Made by a program: the position numbers and the translations under genes. A DNA stretch of 64,000 nt from an uncultured Muribaculaceae bacterium (GTDB taxonomy: Bacteria; Bacteroidota; Bacteroidia; Bacteroidales; Muribaculaceae). Where the stretch lies: the NCBI GenBank assembly GCA_910577465.1, contig CAJTMM010000001.1, positions 1 through 64,000 on the forward strand, in the 5' to 3' direction. The notes under the pieces are model-generated. The model saw only the letters and a list, made by a program, of their open reading frames with translations, made no database searches and was not told the origin of the DNA. Below are positions 8,372-17,207 of this stretch, piece after piece. Numbering within the stretch: the stretch's first letter is position 1; every line of letters begins with the position of its first letter.

Positions 8372-10543
8372 ATGGAAACTCTTCATATAAATTTCCGGCA
8401 ACTGTTTGATACCGAGCAAACCCAAATCAAAGATGTCGTAATTCCCAAAATACAAAGAGCGTATGCACAAGGGCGTATTGATATGCGTACTACTCGTACT
8501 CGCACAAAATTCCTCGAAGCTATTCATCAAGCTATAAGTGAGAAAAAGCACCTGACTCTTGACTTTGTCTATGGCAAGAACGACAACGGAATTCTTGTAC
8601 CTCTTGATGGGCAGCAACGTCTTACTACTTTGTTTTTGCTATATTGGTATGCAGCCCGTAAAGCAGGAATGGATTGCGAGTTTCTCTGTCATTTCTCATA
8701 TGACACTCGCTATAGTGCCCGTGACTTTATCGAACAATTGCTCAACTATTACCCCGATTTGACTGTAACGCTATCTGATTCTATAGCAGATGAAGCTTGG
8801 GTTCCACTCGATTGGAGGTTTGACCCGACAATTGAAGGTATGCTTGTCATGCTTGACAACATTCAGCAAAAATTCGCTGATGTTGAAAACCTTATTGAGC
8901 ACCTTGACAATATAAAATTCTACTTTCTGCCGATACAAGAGATGGGCCTCACTGACGACATCTATATCAAGATGAACTCAAGAGGTAAACCCCTTACAGA
9001 TTTCGAGCATTTCAAGGCTGAGTTTGAGAAGGCGCTGAAAGCCGTGGATGATGGTATTGCCGAGCGTATAATCCACAAGATTGATATTGATTGGACCGAT
9101 TTCCTATGGCCATTCAAAGGGGGCAACAATATCATTGACGACGAGTTTCTGAGATATTTCCGATTCATCTGCGACATCATTTGCTATCAAGCCGGTCAGA
9201 GTCCGAAACTGAACGATGAATTTGAGTTGATTAAGCTCTATTTCACAGGAGAAAATGCTAAAGAAAATATACTCACACTTGAACGATTCTTCGACTGCTG
9301 GCTTGGATGTGATGTCGAAGAAATATTCAATCAATTTATCAGTGCGGATTGTCATGAGGAAGGAAAAATTCGGTTGTTCCATAATTACAATCGAAATTTT
9401 CTCAAAGACTGTCTCGACAACTATGCTGATGTGTTCGGCAACCGCAACCGCAAATTCAGACTTAATCAAATTATCATTCTATACGCCTTCACTCTGCTCA
9501 GAATGAACCAAGACAGTATCTCTGATTCTGATTTTGCCCGCAGAATACGTGTTGTTTACAATCTTGTAAACAATTCCTCAGATGAAATAAGCGACAGTGA
9601 GACCCGTGTGGGAGGCAATCGTATGCCGGCAATTTTGAAACAGGTGGATTCAATTATTCTTAATGGCATAGTTGCTGAAGATATCCGTCTTGTTGACGAT
9701 GATGCACCTAAGCCAAATTTCAATGCCAATCAGCTTGATGAGGAACGTGCCAAATTGTTATTTACCTCTTCTCATCCAGAAGTGGCCGAACAACTATTCA
9801 TTCTTGAAGATCACAATATCTTACAAGGTAAAATTGATGTGGTAGGACTTGACAACCCCGATCGGTTCACAAAGTTTAAGCAGCTGTTTGATTGTGACTG
9901 GGACCTTGTGGATTGTGCTATGCTGGTAACTGGCGACTACTTCCGACGAGATAATGAGTGGAGAATCCAGATAGGCTCAAAAGGAATCGAAAAGGCATGG
10001 AGAGAACTATTTAATTCAAGCAGCCAATCAAAAGGCTATGCTCAGACCAAAGAGGTTTTGGCTCACCTGCTGAGACGGCCAGAAATATCCAATGATGCGT
10101 TGGCTTGCATAGTAGACAAATATATCCGTAAATGCGAAGATGAGTCGATATTCCCTTGGCAATACTACTATCTGAAATATTCTTCATTCCGCCCGGGACG
10201 TTATGGAAAATACACCATATATGAGAATAAACCTTATCAAATGGGGGTAATTTGGGCTCCCCAGTATGAGTCATCAAACACGTACCAACCGTTCTTAAGG
10301 GAATTACATGAAGTAGATCGCAACCACAATGGCTGGCGAATCACTCTCAACGATGATGGTGATTACCTTTGGTGCGACAGTGATGCTTATGTCCTGTCAA
10401 ACAGCGAAGGAGAAGTGATTAATAAGTATCCGGTACCTCAAACTGTAAGCGGCATTGACACAACTGATAGAATACATCTCGGTAGAATGGTTTTACAAAA
10501 GTATTTGTATAATCTATATTCAACATCAACAGATGCAATATAA
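8372..10543 (+). CDS. DUF262 protein, second member of the pair
   Basis: A 723-residue DUF262 protein. IPKIQRAYAQGR (near residue 25) and VPLDGQQRLTTLFLLYWY (near 76-93) match the DUF262 core. The long C-terminal part has no clear HNH motif, so this is probably the partner of the HNH-bearing protein upstream. I chose ATG 8372, directly after the TGA of the upstream gene; an in-frame start at 8177 would overlap that gene by nearly 200 bp and is unlikely. Twin DUF262 genes are frequent in bacterial defence islands, and a second such pair lies at 36-40 kb in this window. Confidence 0.75.
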   Translation: METLHINFRQLFDTEQTQIKDVVIPKIQRAYAQGRIDMRTTRTRTKFLEAIHQAISEKKHLTLDFVYGKNDNGILVPLDGQQRLTTLFLLYWYAARKAGMDCEFLCHFSYDTRYSARDFIEQLLNYYPDLTVTLSDSIADEAWVPLDWRFDPTIEGMLVMLDNIQQKFADVENLIEHLDNIKFYFLPIQEMGLTDDIYIKMNSRGKPLTDFEHFKAEFEKALKAVDDGIAERIIHKIDIDWTDFLWPFKGGNNIIDDEFLRYFRFICDIICYQAGQSPKLNDEFELIKLYFTGENAKENILTLERFFDCWLGCDVEEIFNQFISADCHEEGKIRLFHNYNRNFLKDCLDNYADVFGNRNRKFRLNQIIILYAFTLLRMNQDSISDSDFARRIRVVYNLVNNSSDEISDSETRVGGNRMPAILKQVDSIILNGIVAEDIRLVDDDAPKPNFNANQLDEERAKLLFTSSHPEVAEQLFILEDHNILQGKIDVVGLDNPDRFTKFKQLFDCDWDLVDCAMLVTGDYFRRDNEWRIQIGSKGIEKAWRELFNSSSQSKGYAQTKEVLAHLLRRPEISNDALACIVDKYIRKCEDESIFPWQYYYLKYSSFRPGRYGKYTIYENKPYQMGVIWAPQYESSNTYQPFLRELHEVDRNHNGWRITLNDDGDYLWCDSDAYVLSNSEGEVINKYPVPQTVSGIDTTDRIHLGRMVLQKYLYNLYSTSTDAI

Positions 10544-10681
10544 ACATCTTTCTTCGTGGCAATGGAATTTAAATCATACATGCATAATTAACGGCATTTT
10601 GAAAATATGTCGTTAGTTTATGATTTGTAAGATATACCATACACATATAGGAGCATAATGTTTTTGCATTTCTATAATGGT

Positions 10682-10763
10682 AAAGTACACTGATCTGTAC
10701 TTTTATTTGATTGCTTGGGATTTTACGATTATTTTTGTAGAAAAGTATAGCATATTAGACTGT
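10682..10763 (+). promoter_or_regulatory. hipB promoter and operators
   Basis: The 218-bp gap before hipB holds an inverted repeat AAAGTACA-N6-TGTACTTT (10682-10703, arms perfect), a -33 element TTTG (10706-10709), a 20-bp spacer and -7 element TATTTTTG (10730-10737). A weaker second site, AAAGTATA-N6-TAGACTGT (10742-10763; 6 of 8 arm positions), overlaps the start of hipB. Two sites flanking the promoter fit autorepression by HipB. The first site and promoter are duplicated at 6549-6606. Confidence 0.65.
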
Positions 10764-10962
10764 GGAGCTGAAAGATTTGATGAAAGGGAGGCGCGAGGTG
10801 CTTTCGCTGACTCAGCAGGATTTGGCTGAGATGGCGCAAGTCGGTGTGGCCACGGTCAAGGATATTGAGCGTGGTCAAGGGAATCCGTCGCTGAGCACTA
10901 TCAAGAAAATTCTTGATGTACTCGGCATCGAAATTGAATACAGGGTGCGTAAAACCATTTAA
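10762..10962 (+). CDS. hipB: HipB-like XRE-family antitoxin and repressor
   Basis: A 66-residue helix-turn-helix protein. LTQQDLAEMAQVGVATVKDIERG is split here as helices 2-3 (about 17-38), followed by NPSLSTIKKILDVLGIEIEY, the usual tail of HipB-type proteins. It should bind the inverted repeats upstream and repress the operon, and contribute to neutralising the HipT kinase. The start is GTG 10762; ATG 10780 is an alternative that loses six residues. It is followed by hipS after 13 bp and then hipT, the order of the tripartite HipBST system. Confidence 0.8.
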   Translation: MELKDLMKGRREVLSLTQQDLAEMAQVGVATVKDIERGQGNPSLSTIKKILDVLGIEIEYRVRKTI

Positions 10963-10975
10963 TTCGGATTGAGTC

Positions 10976-11305
10976 ATGAGAACTTTAGATGTTTATTATA
11001 ATGAGACACAAGCCGGAATTTTGACTGAAATAAATCCGGGGGTCGGTTATACATTCAAGTATGAGTCGGAATATATTTCGTCAGGCTTGCCCCCGATTTC
11101 AGCAACTTTACCCAAACAAGAGGATACTTTTGAATCCGATACGCTATTCCCTTTTTTTTCCAATATGATTCCTGAAGGAGCAAACCGTGGAGTGATATGC
11201 CGGACACTCCGAATTGACGAGAAAGATTTTTTCGGGATTCTGGCGGCTATGGCTGACAAGGATTTCATTGGTGCAGTTAATATTAGAACTTCAAGACATG
11301 ATTGA
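10976..11305 (+). CDS. hipS: HipS-like protein (HipA N-terminal domain)
   Basis: A 109-residue protein equal to the N-terminal subdomain of HipA: a short LDVYYNETQAGIL strand pair, YTFKYESEYISSGLPPIS, a LP motif and FPFFSNMIPEG, all diagnostic of that domain. In classic HipA this domain is fused to the kinase. Here it is a separate gene whose stop overlaps the kinase start by 8 bp, as in HipBST of Escherichia coli O127, where HipS is the main neutraliser of HipT. Its role as antitoxin is inferred from that precedent. Confidence 0.8.
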   Translation: MRTLDVYYNETQAGILTEINPGVGYTFKYESEYISSGLPPISATLPKQEDTFESDTLFPFFSNMIPEGANRGVICRTLRIDEKDFFGILAAMADKDFIGAVNIRTSRHD

Positions 11306-12302
11306 GATAAAGAATTGCCCATCCTCTCTTCAAGAGGGATTTGACACATACCGTCCAAAGGCCTCCAAACTGCTGTTTGGGACCAACAAGATTTCTCCGA
11401 TATTGGATTTCAACATTGATGAGTTTAGGAATGTCGGAGATATTGTCAAAGCGATGCACCGCATATCCGTGTCTGGAGTGCAAGAAAAGTTTCCGGCTAT
11501 AATAGAGAATGAGAAGATTCGCATTGCCCAGGATGGTGAGCGCTCCACCCATATTCTTAAACCGGCTCCATGGGATAAGACTTTGCGCGACCGCAAACAA
11601 ATTCCGGCAAACGAGCACCTGACCATGCAGATAGCCTCTCAAATCTATGGGATTCAGACGGCAAGCAACGGATTATGTTTCACACCCGATGGCCACGCCG
11701 TATATGTCACACGCAGATTCGACATTTTGCCTGACTGCAATAAAACGCTGATGGAAGATTTCGCTTCGGTGGTTGGTAAAAATGAGCAGGTATCCGGCAA
11801 GCAGTTCAAGTACAACGGAAGTTATGAGGATATTGCAAAGGCAATACGCAGCAATGTCGCTGCGTGGATGGTGGCTATGGAGCGGTTCTTCACGCTTGTC
11901 GTGTTCAACTATATATATGCTAATGGTGACGCTCATCTCAAAAACTTCTCGTTGATTCTTGATGGGCAGGATTACAGACTTGCTCCGGCGTATGACCTAT
12001 TGGACACGAGCCTACATGTGGATGGTGATGATTTCGGACTTGACGGCGGACTGTCACCAGATATTGAGAAGAGCGATGTCTATGACCGTACCGGTCACCC
12101 ATGCCGACTCGACTTCGAGAGATTCGCCACCAAAATCGGATTGGTCAGCAAACGAGCCAACAAAATCCTTGACCGCTTCATGACACTGCCAGACGAAGGC
12201 CGACAATTGATAGACCGCAGCTATCTCAGAGCAAAGATGAAGCGCAACTACTTACGCATCGTCAATGAACGTATCAGCCACTTCACCCGTACCTCCGAGT
12301 AA
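11298..12302 (+). CDS. hipT: HipT-like Ser/Thr kinase toxin
   Basis: A 334-residue HipA-type kinase lacking the N-terminal domain. The Gly-rich loop reads RISVSGVQEK, placing two serines at residues 57 and 59, the positions of the autophosphorylation sites known in HipT of E. coli O127. This supports ATG 11298 as the start. The catalytic loop is NGDAHLKNFSLI (about 211-222) and the metal-binding motif APAYDLLDT follows. HipT phosphorylates tryptophanyl-tRNA synthetase in E. coli and HipA phosphorylates glutamyl-tRNA synthetase; the target here is unknown. The start overlaps hipS, so the products are made together. All kinase motifs look intact. Confidence 0.85.
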   Translation: MIEIKNCPSSLQEGFDTYRPKASKLLFGTNKISPILDFNIDEFRNVGDIVKAMHRISVSGVQEKFPAIIENEKIRIAQDGERSTHILKPAPWDKTLRDRKQIPANEHLTMQIASQIYGIQTASNGLCFTPDGHAVYVTRRFDILPDCNKTLMEDFASVVGKNEQVSGKQFKYNGSYEDIAKAIRSNVAAWMVAMERFFTLVVFNYIYANGDAHLKNFSLILDGQDYRLAPAYDLLDTSLHVDGDDFGLDGGLSPDIEKSDVYDRTGHPCRLDFERFATKIGLVSKRANKILDRFMTLPDEGRQLIDRSYLRAKMKRNYLRIVNERISHFTRTSE

Positions 12303-12338
12303 CATCGTCGATAAAGTAACACCGAAAAATCAAATTGT

Positions 12339-13082
12339 ATGAACACGATTGACATTCTCAATAAGCACATAGCCTTGTGTTTAGACATACGAGCTAAATC
12401 ATATCATACCATCACTTTATTTGATGCATTAAATTCTATCAGAACGGGTAAATATAGAACTCAAATTGAAAATATTCGAAGACTATATCATTTAGGCAAA
12501 TCCGCCATTGCCGGATATAAATCGAAAAAGAAACAACTATCCTCTTTTATTTTCAGCGGCACTCTATTTGATACAAGATTCAAATTTGACATTTGTGGCT
12601 ATACCTCACTTATGATTGTCGACATAGATAAACTTGAATCAGTAGAATCTATAAAGGATAAGCTGAAAAACGACTCCCATATAATCTCGACTTGGCTTTC
12701 TCCGTCCGGCAACGGACTTAAGGCGCTGCTGTATCTCGAATATGACAAGGAATACCCTTACGCCAATACCTGGATATACCATGAACATTGCGCTTTTCCT
12801 CAAATAAAAAAATATTTACGAGAAACCTATGAAATAAATATCGACCCATCGGGAGACGACATCACTCGTCTGTGTTTCGTCTCTTATGACCCTGATATTC
12901 ATTTGAAGAAAGAATTCAAACCCTTCAAAGTATCCTGCAATTTATCCAACAATCAAATCAATAAGATTCGTTGGAGATACAATTATAGCAGGAAAAATGT
13001 CCGCAATGCACTAAAAGAACAGAAACGAATTGCGAAACTTCTGAAAGATTCAGCTCAGAAGGATTCGGATGATAACAATTGA
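12339..13082 (+). CDS. VirE N-terminal domain (BT4734-like) protein
   Basis: A 247-residue protein matching the VirE-N/BT4734 family, which is common on Bacteroidetes mobile elements. The core LMIVDIDKLE (about 95-104) has the acidic pair of a primase/PrimPol-like fold, STWLSPSGNGLKALLYLE (about 122-139) has the conserved S-x-S-G-x-G-x-K run, and DPSGDDITRLCFVSYDP (about 170-186) is the third block. The full-length relatives carry a C-terminal helicase or primase domain that is missing here, and the tail is a Lys/Arg-rich helix. Its function is unknown; its presence suggests the island travelled on a mobile element. Confidence 0.7.
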   Translation: MNTIDILNKHIALCLDIRAKSYHTITLFDALNSIRTGKYRTQIENIRRLYHLGKSAIAGYKSKKKQLSSFIFSGTLFDTRFKFDICGYTSLMIVDIDKLESVESIKDKLKNDSHIISTWLSPSGNGLKALLYLEYDKEYPYANTWIYHEHCAFPQIKKYLRETYEINIDPSGDDITRLCFVSYDPDIHLKKEFKPFKVSCNLSNNQINKIRWRYNYSRKNVRNALKEQKRIAKLLKDSAQKDSDDNN

Positions 13083-13094
13083 AGCATTAACCGT

Positions 13095-13286
13095 ATGCAA
13101 CAACACCCTATGAAGATAACCGCAGACGAATATGAGGCGGCTCTCAAACGAATTGATGAACTAATGCCGCTGGTGACTGATGACACACCCAACAATGCCC
13201 CCAACCTGATTGAATTGTTGAAGGTCTCAGACATCGTCGAGGAGTATCAAGACGTGCATTATCCTATCCCCGATAATGGAAACTAA
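13095..13286 (+). CDS. Truncated HigA-type antitoxin N-terminal domain
   Basis: A 63-residue acidic protein containing AALKRIDELMPL and a VEEYQDVHYPIP tail. This matches the N-terminal part of HigA-family antitoxins, where a helix-turn-helix normally follows the E-x-x-HYPI motif. The frame stops five residues after that motif, so the DNA-binding half is missing. No HigB/RelE-type toxin is next to it. It is either a relic or a short orphan protein. It begins 12 bp after the VirE-N gene. Confidence 0.5.
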   Translation: MQQHPMKITADEYEAALKRIDELMPLVTDDTPNNAPNLIELLKVSDIVEEYQDVHYPIPDNGN

Positions 13287-13342
13287 AATCATTTGCAATC
13301 GGTGGAGCCACCGTTAACAACTACATTCAAAACTAATAGGAT

Positions 13343-13817
13343 ATGGAAAAGTCTGTAGATATAAAAAGTCCTTTTACCGGAGGGAGAGTTAGGGAAGTCT
13401 GTACAATGGAAGATGTGGAATTCCGAAATGAAATATTTCATGTCCATGTCCGCTATTATATTTGTGAAGATACCGGCGAACAATTTACGACAGCAGAGCA
13501 GGACACACTGCAATTCGATTACCTTTATTCTCGGTATCGCATCCGCCATGGCATTTTCCCCGATGAGATCAAAGAAATCAGAACCAGCTACGGGTTGAAT
13601 TATTCCCATATTACAAGGATTCTTGGATTCGGAACAAATCAGTATGCAAAATAAATATGAGATTGGAGAAGTGCTGTCTGAGTCCAATGGTAAAATGATT
13701 GCGGCTATACGCGATAAGAATGTTTTATTACGACTGCTGATTGTCTGCAAGGATTCTTTTGAGCCGACAGAGTATGAGCACATCCGAACTTCTATCAGCA
13801 TGAGTGAGATGAAATAA
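13343..13817 (+). pseudogene. MqsA/Panacea-type antitoxin split by a 4-bp duplication
   Basis: The first frame (13343-13654, 103 residues) reads SPFTGGRVREV, YYICEDTGEQFTT, then FPDEIKEIR and YGLNYSHITRILGFGTNQYAK before a TAA. The second frame (to 13817) continues YEIGEVLSESNGKMIAAIR, the exact continuation expected in this family. The junction contains AAAT twice (13649-13656); deleting one copy restores a single frame. The protein is related to the helix-turn-helix part of MqsA-like and Panacea-associated antitoxins, without the CxxC zinc ligands. The restored frame ends about 50 residues later, so any Panacea domain is also absent. Confidence 0.75.
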
Positions 13818-13971
13818 AGCATTTGAGTCCAAATTTCCGGCTTACCCTTGAAAACGCGAGAATACGCCTCACACCATACTCTTTAAAACGTGGAGTTTTT
13901 ACTTGAAGTGAAGATACAAATCATTGAATCACGCCAAATGCGGGAGCGTAAGGGCTAAGATCACGCCATAA

Positions 13972-14014
13972 TGTCGCGATTATCCTCGTATTTTTATTAA
14001 TTTTGTCGCGATAA
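13972..14014 (+). promoter_or_regulatory. fic promoter flanked by direct repeats
   Basis: TGTCGCGATTA (13972-13982) and TGTCGCGATAA (14004-14014) form a direct repeat, each with a TCGCGA palindrome at its centre. A -7 element TAATTTTG (13998-14005) lies between them, overlapping the second copy. The layout fits autoregulation by the winged-helix N-terminus of the Fic protein. The rest of the 200-bp gap from 13818 shows nothing I can assign. Confidence 0.45.
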
Positions 14015-14025
14015 ACAAATCCAAT

Positions 14026-15060
14026 ATGAAAACAAAAATAGAAATTCTGCAATACCTGCATTATAATCCGCAATCAAAACGAGCTGACATTCTGCCGTCA
14101 CTGTCCAAACAAGTCAGTGATAGGACACTCATGAGAATGTTGTCGGATGCCGTCTCAAACGGTAGTGTAGAAGTTGTTGGGCGCGGACCTGCCACAAGAT
14201 ATAAACTGACTCCACAGGCGCACGTCACGATGGAACTTAATCTTGACACGTATTTCGACAAGGACATAGACGAGCGTCAGGTACAGACCGCCTTCAACTT
14301 CGAGTTGATAAACGACATTTTGCCCCATGTGAATTTATTCACCAATGAGGAACTTGAAAAATTGGATGAGGCGCAGACATTGTTTCTGAAGCATCTATCT
14401 GAAATGTCTGATTTAGAATATCGCAAGGAGATGGAACGGCTCGGAATTGACTTGTCGTGGAAGTCTTCTCAGATTGAAGGCAATACATATTCACTGCTTG
14501 AAACTGAGCGACTGTTAAAAGAAAAACAAACAGCAAGCGGCAAAACAAAGGAAGAAGCCGTAATGCTGCTGAATCATAAGGATGCCCTCGATTTTATCCT
14601 TGACGTTCCGGATTATCTCAAAGACCTGACTGTAGCACGAATTGAAGAAATCCATGCCCTACTCACGAAAGAATTAGGCGTGGAGCGAAACATACGGCAC
14701 AGACGTGTGGGCATCACCGGTACAAACTATACTCCACTCGATAACGAATTCCAGATTCGTGAAGCTCTTGAAGATACAGTAACGCTGATAAACCGTAAGA
14801 CTAATATATTTGAAAAGGCGTTACTTGCTCTTGTTTTGCTGAGTTATATTCAAGCCTTTACTGATGGTAACAAACGTACTGCAAGAATAGTGAGCAATGG
14901 CATACTTATTGCCAATGGATATTGTCCTATATCTTTTCGAACGGTTGATTCAGTTGATTACAAAAAGGCAATGCTGATGTTCTATGAACAGAACAACATA
15001 GCAGCATTCAAGCGTATCTTTATAGAACAATTTCTTTTCGCAGTCAAGACATATTTCTGA
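14026..15060 (+). CDS. Fic family protein with degenerate catalytic motif
   Basis: A 344-residue Fic protein with an N-terminal winged-helix-like region (about 1-70). The inhibitory helix motif is SSQIEGN (about 150), the S/T-x-x-x-E-G/N pattern of class II Fic proteins. The Fic core, normally HPFxxGNGRxxR, reads IQAFTDGNKRTARI: the anion-hole GN-R part is kept but the catalytic His is Gln and the Pro is Ala. That should weaken or remove AMP transfer as known for Fic enzymes, so the protein may have another chemistry or act only as a regulator. The change lies within an otherwise intact gene. Confidence 0.8.
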   Translation: MKTKIEILQYLHYNPQSKRADILPSLSKQVSDRTLMRMLSDAVSNGSVEVVGRGPATRYKLTPQAHVTMELNLDTYFDKDIDERQVQTAFNFELINDILPHVNLFTNEELEKLDEAQTLFLKHLSEMSDLEYRKEMERLGIDLSWKSSQIEGNTYSLLETERLLKEKQTASGKTKEEAVMLLNHKDALDFILDVPDYLKDLTVARIEEIHALLTKELGVERNIRHRRVGITGTNYTPLDNEFQIREALEDTVTLINRKTNIFEKALLALVLLSYIQAFTDGNKRTARIVSNGILIANGYCPISFRTVDSVDYKKAMLMFYEQNNIAAFKRIFIEQFLFAVKTYF

Positions 15061-15372
15061 AGTTAAAGAAGTTGGCTGTCTGCCGTAATTTTATTAACTT
15101 CGCACAAGGTCAACGACCGCATGTCCGATAAAGGCACCAAGCATGTGTTGCGGTGAATCAAGTTCACACGCGAGCCCTTCGGGGTCTAAGTCCGCAGACC
15201 GATCGCAGAAACACCCCAATTGAGACTCTTGTACGACTCTTGTACGGTTTAGATTTACACTTCGTTACAAATCAGCAAATTAACTATTTATGCATCAAAA
15301 AAAATAGCTCATTAATATATAATGAATTACAATGACTGTTATTGAGCAGGGAAAATTGAATACATCGAATAG
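15061..15372. other. Non-coding gap with hairpins and a direct repeat
   Basis: No convincing gene lies here. A -7-like sequence TAACTTCG is followed, from about 15090 to 15215, by short hairpins including GGTCT..AGACC (15184-15200) and a CCTTCGGG stem-loop. An 11-bp tandem repeat, GACTCTTGTAC twice, occupies 15224-15245. A small RNA ending at the terminator below is possible but unproven. The 60-codon frame at 15153-15335 has no coding character. Confidence 0.3.
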
Positions 15373-15404
15373 CGAGACTGTCAGTTTAGGCGGTCTCGTT
15401 TTTT
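15373..15404 (+). terminator. Rho-independent terminator
   Basis: CGAGAC (15373-15378) pairs with GTCTCG (15393-15398), followed by a run of six T. It points along the plus strand and ends at the stop of prfH on the other strand, so it protects that operon from transcripts arriving from fic or a small RNA. Confidence 0.7.
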
Positions 15405-16008
15405 ATAGCGGTCCACGGAATGTTTTGACGGGATTGCCTCTGATGAGCAAATCGTGATGTGACCATGCGTCATCACGGGCTTTGTTTTCGGCTTCGGTTT
15501 GTACTTCTGCAAGTTTCAGAAGAAGTCGCTCTTTAGCTCTCGCTTTGTTTTGGAATTGGTAACGTTCATCGGAGCATTTCACCGCTATGCCTGAAGGCTT
15601 GTGAATTGCCCGGACGGCCGATTCAACCTTGTTGACATTCTGACCGCCTTTGCCTCCCGACCGACAGGTTTCATAATCTATGTCGGCATCATTGATTTCA
15701 GGCAGTGTCAACGGGTCAATGAAATGAACACCTGCAAACCAGTTGCTCCGCTTATGCCCCGGTCGATACGGATTTTTGGTTGAACGCCACTGCACCGTGC
15801 CCTCCCATTCATTTATGACAGACTGAGGAATATCTTCCTCTGAACCGAAGGTTATAGACATAAAGCAACCGGACTCTGATTTGTGTTCTTCAAAACCAAC
15901 AATTTGAAGATTCGGCAGTTCCTTCAGTAATTCTTTGGCTACCAAAGCAACGGCTCGGGCACATTCCACCGGGCCTCGTCCGGCCGTCAGTTGGATATAT
16001 TTCTTCAT
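15403..16008 (-). CDS. prfH: Peptide chain release factor-like protein PrfH
   Basis: A 201-residue class I release-factor homologue without a codon-recognition domain. [18 protein letters not shown] (about 115-132) contains the GGQ tripeptide that enters the peptidyl-transferase centre; it is followed by the usual [15 protein letters not shown] helix. PrfH is known to act with RtcB in repair of ribosomes cleaved in the 16S rRNA decoding centre, freeing the stalled peptide so the ligase can work. The gene overlaps the end of rtcB by 4 bp and is last in a six-gene minus-strand operon, which supports that pairing. Confidence 0.9.
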   Translation of the reverse strand: MKKYIQLTAGRGPVECARAVALVAKELLKELPNLQIVGFEEHKSESGCFMSITFGSEEDIPQSVINEWEGTVQWRSTKNPYRPGHKRSNWFAGVHFIDPLTLPEINDADIDYETCRSGGKGGQNVNKVESAVRAIHKPSGIAVKCSDERYQFQNKARAKERLLLKLAEVQTEAENKARDDAWSHHDLLIRGNPVKTFRGPL

Positions 16009-17207
16009 GATTTGGGTATGTCTTTGATATTGAGACGAGGTTTCACCATACCGATGACATCTACAGTAGGATCAATGAGAGAAAGAATCTCATCCATCGG
16101 TTTGTAGGCTTGTGGTGATTCGTCAAGAGTACGCTCACAGACTGATGTTGAGAATATGCCGCTCATACTACTTTCAAATTCTGCCATTGAAATCTGTTTC
16201 TTGGCTTGGGCTCTCGACATGATACGTCCGGCTCCATGCGGAGCAGTATTGAGCCATTGTTCATTGCCCTTGCCGACGCAGATTGCAATACCGTCGCGCA
16301 TATTGAACGGAATGCAGACCTTGCGCCCCTCAGATGCATCGATAGCACCCTTGCGAAGCATCGGTTGCTCTTCATCTACAGTAATGTAGTTGTGGGTTGT
16401 CACTATAGACTCAACGCATTTTGCCTTGTTGAGTTTCTTTATAATTGCAAGGATGCGGTCGCGTATAATCTTATGATTATAGAGAGCATAGGCTTGCGCT
16501 ATAATCATATCGGAGAGATAGCCGTTAAGTGCATCGCCCCACAGAAAACCAATGTACTCGGCACGCTTCGGGTTATTGGCAATGTTATGCCAGTGATTGG
16601 CCACTTTCACGCCGAGGTTTCGTGAGCCACAATGGATTGTCAGCCAACCATCTCCGGTTACGGAATCTTCACCATATTCGATGAAATGGTTGCCGCCACC
16701 AAGCGTGCCTATGCTTTTGTAAAATATGCCCTCCTGCAATTTTATCCTCTTGCAAAAGTCGGTAATAAACCGAGCATCTATTCTCGGAGTATCATTTATT
16801 AAATCGGGCGCGGCAGAGCGAGCATTGTTGTACCGAGCATTGAGAAACTTAAAAAAGTCCTTTTCATTAAGGCTGTTCTTCGTGCAGACGTCAGTACCAG
16901 TCGGCACAGTATCGCGGATACGGTGGTCGAGCAAAGCTAAGTCATTATGATTGATTGGTGCGGAAATGCGGTGCATTGATATGGTGCAACCGATGTCAAC
17001 GCCCACATGGTCGGGATTGACGAATGCTCCAATGTGATATGCCGTACCTACATTGCAGACGTTGCCGGCATGAACATCGGGCATCTGTACGATATGGACA
17101 CCCTCAAAGGCCGGATGGTCGCACTGCGCCTTGACCCAATCGAAGGCCGTCTCTTCAATGTTGTCTGTGAAAATTTCAGCCGATGCATGTTTGCCTTCAA
17201 CTATCAT
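16005..17207 (-). CDS. rtcB: RtcB-family RNA ligase, PrfH-linked
   Basis: A 400-residue RtcB ligase that joins 2',3'-cyclic phosphate or 3'-phosphate RNA ends to 5'-OH ends using GTP and Mn2+. The key blocks are MPDVHAG (about 43-49), HVGVDIGC with metal-binding Asp and Cys, [17 protein letters not shown] and [12 protein letters not shown], where the His is the guanylylated residue. All appear intact. The gene overlaps prfH downstream and dprA upstream by 4 bp each. The prfH link places it in the RtcB group tied to ribosome repair. A second, different RtcB lies at 23915. Confidence 0.9.
   Translation of the reverse strand: MIVEGKHASAEIFTDNIEETAFDWVKAQCDHPAFEGVHIVQMPDVHAGNVCNVGTAYHIGAFVNPDHVGVDIGCTISMHRISAPINHNDLALLDHRIRDTVPTGTDVCTKNSLNEKDFFKFLNARYNNARSAAPDLINDTPRIDARFITDFCKRIKLQEGIFYKSIGTLGGGNHFIEYGEDSVTGDGWLTIHCGSRNLGVKVANHWHNIANNPKRAEYIGFLWGDALNGYLSDMIIAQAYALYNHKIIRDRILAIIKKLNKAKCVESIVTTHNYITVDEEQPMLRKGAIDASEGRKVCIPFNMRDGIAICVGKGNEQWLNTAPHGAGRIMSRAQAKKQISMAEFESSMSGIFSTSVCERTLDESPQAYKPMDEILSLIDPTVDVIGMVKPRLNIKDIPKS

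Noticed and set aside
13289..13822. 177-codon minus-strand frame over the broken antitoxin
   Set aside because: The plus-strand frames match a known family across the frameshift; the minus frame does not match anything.
15153..15335. 60-codon frame between fic and prfH
   Set aside because: Composition is not coding-like and the region is full of hairpins and a tandem repeat.
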